From: CBDCYN01 sp965224205
GTDB taxonomy: Bacteria; Planctomycetota; Phycisphaerae; Phycisphaerales; Phycisphaeraceae
NCBI GenBank assembly: GCA_965224205.1
Contig: CBDCYN010000013.1
Span: 1 to 64,000, forward strand
DNA: 64,000 nucleotides
Direction of reading: 5' to 3'
Part shown: positions 60,874-64,000 of the stretch, piece by piece
How the letters are laid out: each line of letters begins with the position of its first letter
Numbering within the stretch: position 1 is the first letter of the stretch
Made by a program: the position numbers and the translations under genes
Notes under the pieces: generated by a model
The model's input: the letters and a program-made list of their open reading frames with translations, nothing else
Database searches by the model: none
Told to the model about the DNA's origin: nothing

Positions 60874-61560
60874 TTAGGGGTCCGAGACGGTGACCTCGTG
60901 GTCGTGGAACAGCTTCGTGACTTCCTGTGCAAAATGGCGGTGCAGACCCAGCTTGACGATCGAGTCGTCGGGGTCGACGCGGCCTACGGGGTTGTCGGGG
61001 GGGAAATAAGCCGCGAGGGTTTTAGCGAAAACGAAGTCATCCGGGTCGGCTGCGTGGGCCTCAGCGACGCTGACCCGGGCGGTCATGGCGCCGCGCTGCT
61101 GGTAGGCGTTGCCCGGCTCGTGGGTGGAGTAGCGGATCACGTCGATCAAGACCAGGCGGGTGACCCCGATTTGCGACAACAGCTGGGCGAGGGGGGTCGT
61201 GTGCCAGTACGGGTGTTGGGTTTGGTATTGATGGACCTGCTGGGCGTCGATGACCTGGGCTTCGGGCAGTTGGATGGCCAGCTGGCGGGCGAGCTCCTGG
61301 CCGATCGCCAACGGGGCTTGGGGGTGTTCATACAAGGTGTATTCGTCGGCTACCACGGCGACCGCGACCGTCTGGCCGTTTAACCCTTTGTAGGCTGCGG
61401 GGACGATCACCGTTTGTTCACCCCCGGCGACGCCCTGAGCGATAAAACCGAGCCAGCTGCACCCTGTGGCGGCCAAGACGCAGATCCATAGAAGCCGGGT
61501 GAGGGGTATCCCGTAGGCGAGCACCTGTCTGGGGGACCGCTTGAATTGTTCGTAAGGCAT
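60874..61560 (-). CDS. Lipoprotein of unknown function (pair member 2)
   Basis: A protein of about 228 residues with a signal peptide and lipobox AATGC. It contains LSQIGVTRLVLIDVIRYSTH and RVSVAEAHAADPDDFVFAKT. It is 34 bp upstream of the gene at 60114-60839 on the same strand and shares its general layout, suggesting an old duplication. The open frame upstream of 61560 is probably non-coding. Confidence 0.7.
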   Translation of the reverse strand: MPYEQFKRSPRQVLAYGIPLTRLLWICVLAATGCSWLGFIAQGVAGGEQTVIVPAAYKGLNGQTVAVAVVADEYTLYEHPQAPLAIGQELARQLAIQLPEAQVIDAQQVHQYQTQHPYWHTTPLAQLLSQIGVTRLVLIDVIRYSTHEPGNAYQQRGAMTARVSVAEAHAADPDDFVFAKTLAAYFPPDNPVGRVDPDDSIVKLGLHRHFAQEVTKLFHDHEVTVSDP

Positions 61561-61826
61561 CGTGTCGCACCGCTGTCTTGTACCCATGGACGGTCCGGCC
61601 GGGTGCAGGCCCGGTTGGCCACGGGGGGGCCGCTCCCCTTGGAGACTGTGAGTGTAATCTAGAAATGGCGTGGCGCCATGTCGGCCCAAAAAAGGCCAAG
61701 CCGATGACAAACGGTTTCACGCCCTTCGGTGTGCCTCGGGCTTGGGGTCGGCCCGTATCGGCACCTCGAACGATCCGAGTGAAAAATAGTTTCTAAAACG
61801 GCTGTCTACGGTATTCGCGGATAGGG

Positions 61827-62300
61827 TCATAGCGGGGTCATGACGGCGATCTTGTAAAGCCACGAGCCGATGACCAACCCGCCGACCCACCACAGCACCG
61901 CCGGCTGCCACAACCAACGGGCCGGGGCACCCAACGACGCGCCGCGGCCCAGGGCGTAGCCGCTGATCAGGGCCACGGCCGCAACGGCGACAGCCAACGC
62001 GGCGCCCGCGGGCTGGGTGGTTGCGGCGTTGATCAGCCGCCCGTGCGTGGCCAAGGAAAACGCGGTGGTCATCCCGCAGGTGACGCAGGGGATGTTCGTG
62101 CGGGTCAGCATCCCACACGGGGGCAGCCCCAATTGCTCGTGGGTCCCGACCCCCGGCTTGGCGGGGTGCAACGCGTAGCCGGTGTAAAGCATCAACGTGG
62201 TTACGGTCAGGACCGCCCCAGCAACGAACCGCTGGCGACCGGCTGACGACTGGCCGCGGCGTGGGGGGGTTAGAAAGTGCGTTTGGTCGTCCATCAACAA
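61827..62300 (-). CDS. DUF2752 membrane protein
   Basis: A 157-residue protein with the diagnostic motif PCGMLTRTNIPCVTCGMTTA and three or so transmembrane helices (about 25-42, 95-115 and 130-148). DUF2752 proteins are of unknown function and often sit in small membrane operons. The start may be the ATG at 62294. Confidence 0.82.
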   Translation of the reverse strand: MLMDDQTHFLTPPRRGQSSAGRQRFVAGAVLTVTTLMLYTGYALHPAKPGVGTHEQLGLPPCGMLTRTNIPCVTCGMTTAFSLATHGRLINAATTQPAGAALAVAVAAVALISGYALGRGASLGAPARWLWQPAVLWWVGGLVIGSWLYKIAVMTPL

Positions 62301-62349
62301 GAAGCAACCGGCTACGGCGCCGCACCGGTGACCCTGGCCCTAGATGTCA

Positions 62350-63036
62350 TTAATCGAGATCTAGATACGCCGCTCCCTTTCCGGTGGCGACCTGCTGGCG
62401 GATGAGTTTGAGATCGTCAAAGACCAGGGTCTCGGTGTATAAACCCTCTGATCCGGTCTTTGTGCTACGGAAGGTCATGCCGATCTCGGTGGCTTCGCGG
62501 AGGACCTCGCGAAGGGTCTGTGACCCGTCGACCCGGTGCATCTCACTGTCTGACATGTATGAAATGATCGACTGGGGCTGAGCCGAGACGGGGTGCGCTG
62601 TTTTGGATTCAAAGGTCGTCTGGCCGTTGGACACCGCCAAAACGACCGTCGTGTAGGTGGTCTCGCCTCGCCCGCCGGCGTGGATGACGTCGCAGCTACG
62701 CACCTTGAAACTGGCCGCGGCGTAGCCGGTGAGGTTCTTGGGGCGGCGGAACGCGTACCGCACGGCTCCGAACTCATTGGGCCAGTAGACGCAGTACTGG
62801 CCGCTTTGTGACCCGGAGATCACCCGGTCGGACTGTTCCGTAGCCACGACATGATCGTTGGTCGCCGTGCCGAAGCGGCGCCACGGCCACGAGGCGTAGC
62901 TATCGCCGATCACGGTACCGTCTTTGTATCGCTCGAAATCGTCGACCACTCGCTCCCCCGATGCGGTCGCGGGCAAGAGAAAAAAAACACCTAAAAACAC
63001 GCCGGTTACCGTCTGAACTGTCTTTGAGGTCGTCAT
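62350..63036 (-). CDS. Secreted protein of unknown function with beta-sandwich-like domain
   Basis: A 228-residue protein with a Sec signal peptide (FLGVFFLLPATASG). The mature domain begins RVVDDFERYKDGTVIGDSYA and ends in LVFDDLKLIRQQ, a pattern seen in PEP-CTERM-associated or carbohydrate-binding beta-sandwich domains of planctomycetes. GGAGGATT precedes the ATG at 63036. No PEP-CTERM sorting tail is present. Confidence 0.75.
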   Translation of the reverse strand: MTTSKTVQTVTGVFLGVFFLLPATASGERVVDDFERYKDGTVIGDSYASWPWRRFGTATNDHVVATEQSDRVISGSQSGQYCVYWPNEFGAVRYAFRRPKNLTGYAAASFKVRSCDVIHAGGRGETTYTTVVLAVSNGQTTFESKTAHPVSAQPQSIISYMSDSEMHRVDGSQTLREVLREATEIGMTFRSTKTGSEGLYTETLVFDDLKLIRQQVATGKGAAYLDLD

Positions 63037-63638
63037 GAGGTCAATCCTCCGTTCGTTGATCCTATGTACAGCCCTAATAAATAGCAGGACGATCAACCAT
63101 TCACCCGGCAGGGGGTTCGTAGGTCATGGATGTATGTAGTGAAATAGACCGTTACCTCCCATGTGCACGGACCAGGCCCTTCGTCCTGCTGCCCTAAACA
63201 TTGAATTACCCTCGGAGTGTATGTTCTCTCTTGATGCTTCTTTTCGTCGCTATGGAGCGAGACCCATACGCTGCCATCATACACTTTTTGCATCGTCTTA
63301 TCCAGTCATACGAACACAGCGTTAAAAAATTGGGCCGATTCCCTCGCGAAGGGGGAGAAAAGTTGGTAGCCCTCAAGAGGTCAGGATGGATCAGAAGGGG
63401 CTGGCCCTTTTTCCCAGTGGTGATGAGCAACCGTGAGCAAGCTTTTCCGGTTCCGATCGGGTGGCGACGCCGTGCCGGTTTACGACAGAGGAACGCGGAT
63501 CAGTCACAGGTCGATAATTTCTGATGGGACAGGCACCTCGATAACCGATCGGGACTATTTGCATCTCATCGCGTCAGTTGTAAGAATGTCTGGCTCGATC
63601 ATAGAACCGTTTCCATGATAAACGCCTAAGGAGACTTT
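63037..63638. other. Gene-free interval upstream of rpsU
   Basis: About 600 bp with no convincing gene. 63378-63407 matches 22049-22080 (GGATCAGAAGGGG, then TGGCCC), a short family-3 repeat. The rpsU promoter should lie in the last 150 bp. Confidence 0.5.
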
Positions 63639-63866
63639 ATGGCCATACGGATCAAAGCCCGCAACGGTGAATCGGCTGAGCAGATGATGCGCCGATTCAA
63701 GAAGCTGTGCGAAAAAGAAGGGCTCACCAAAGACATCAAACGCCGGGCATATTACGAAAAGCCCAGCGAAAGAAAACAACGAGCCCTACGCAAGAGCATC
63801 AAGAGGGCGCAGCAACAACAGATGGGCGGGTTCGTCCGGTCCAACAAATCATCGAGATCAAGATAA
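63639..63866 (+). CDS. rpsU: 30S ribosomal protein S21
   Basis: A 75-residue small-subunit protein: NGESAEQMMRRFKKLCEKEG followed by RRAYYEKPSERKQRALRKSI. The basic C-terminal tail (RSNKSSRSR) is typical. AAGGAG lies 5 nt before the ATG. Length is normal. Confidence 0.97.
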   Translation: MAIRIKARNGESAEQMMRRFKKLCEKEGLTKDIKRRAYYEKPSERKQRALRKSIKRAQQQQMGGFVRSNKSSRSR

Positions 63867-64000
63867 GCCCCCAAGCCGATCGGCCCGTCCGTCATCCCGC
63901 GCCGCACCGGGACGGGGTTGACCCTGCGGTTGTAGAGGCAGCGGGGTCGTAGCAGGGCCGTATGGACGATCGGCCGGTTTGGGTGAAGAAGACAACACCA

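Noticed and set aside
1..64000. tRNA, rRNA or tmRNA genes
   Set aside because: I looked for TPsiC-arm-like GGTTCGA motifs and conserved rRNA segments in the intergenic regions and found none convincing.

Overview
The window looks like the chromosome of a flagellated, Gram-negative planctomycete. It is GC-rich, its prepilin-like protein carries a C-terminal NDGHVEF motif of the kind common in Planctomycetota, a P-ring/L-ring flagellar set is present together with FliW and CsrA, and palindromic repeats recur between genes. Phycisphaerae-like is my best guess, but this is inference from gene content; there is no rRNA or tRNA to anchor it.

Layout. 1-3600 is a mobile-element patch: an IS21-family element (istA plus the start of istB) abutting an IS110-family transposase. 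3600-16000 holds mostly single housekeeping genes: sucD, queF, a RibB with a degenerate GTP-cyclohydrolase-like tail, DAHP synthase, a glycogen-synthase-like glycosyltransferase, ilvN, nuoC, an oligopeptide ABC ATPase, and a ubiA/ubiX pair. 16503-22025 is one very large coiled-coil protein of 1840 residues with an internal array of near-identical 35-residue (105-bp) repeats. 22201-35547 is a minus-strand flagellar block, read in the order motA, motB, fliL, fliN, fliO, fliP, fliQ, fliR, flhB, flhA, flhF, flhG, a small unknown membrane protein, fliA. 35900-45000 is mixed: a prepilin-like protein, dut, a lipoprotein, an IS1595-family insertion, cysC, an Hsp20 and efp. 45262-58088 is a plus-strand flagellar block: a small unknown, flgF, flgG, flgA, flgH, flgI, flgJ, flgN, flgK, flgL, fliW, csrA and flagellin. 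The window ends with small membrane proteins, a glycosyltransferase, two similar lipoproteins, a DUF2752 protein, a secreted protein and rpsU.

How the genes work together. The two flagellar blocks supply the export gate, stator, rod, rings, hook-filament junction, filament, sigma-28 and the FlhF/FlhG placement pair. Not in this window are fliM, fliG, fliF, fliE, flgB, flgC, flgD, flgE, fliD and fliS. Directly in front of flagellin, a 7-bp hairpin presents the Shine-Dalgarno AAGGAG in its loop and ends exactly at the ATG. With fliW and csrA just upstream this predicts CsrA control of flagellin translation.

The most unusual features are at the repeat level. There are nine loci of a 30-bp arm element, three of them as paired inverted arms (one perfect), and a second family of about 105 bp with four clear copies. 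Repeat-like sequence also lies inside the 5' coding ends of flgH and flgI. The giant coiled-coil protein and its repeat array beside the flagellar block are the best candidate for something undescribed.
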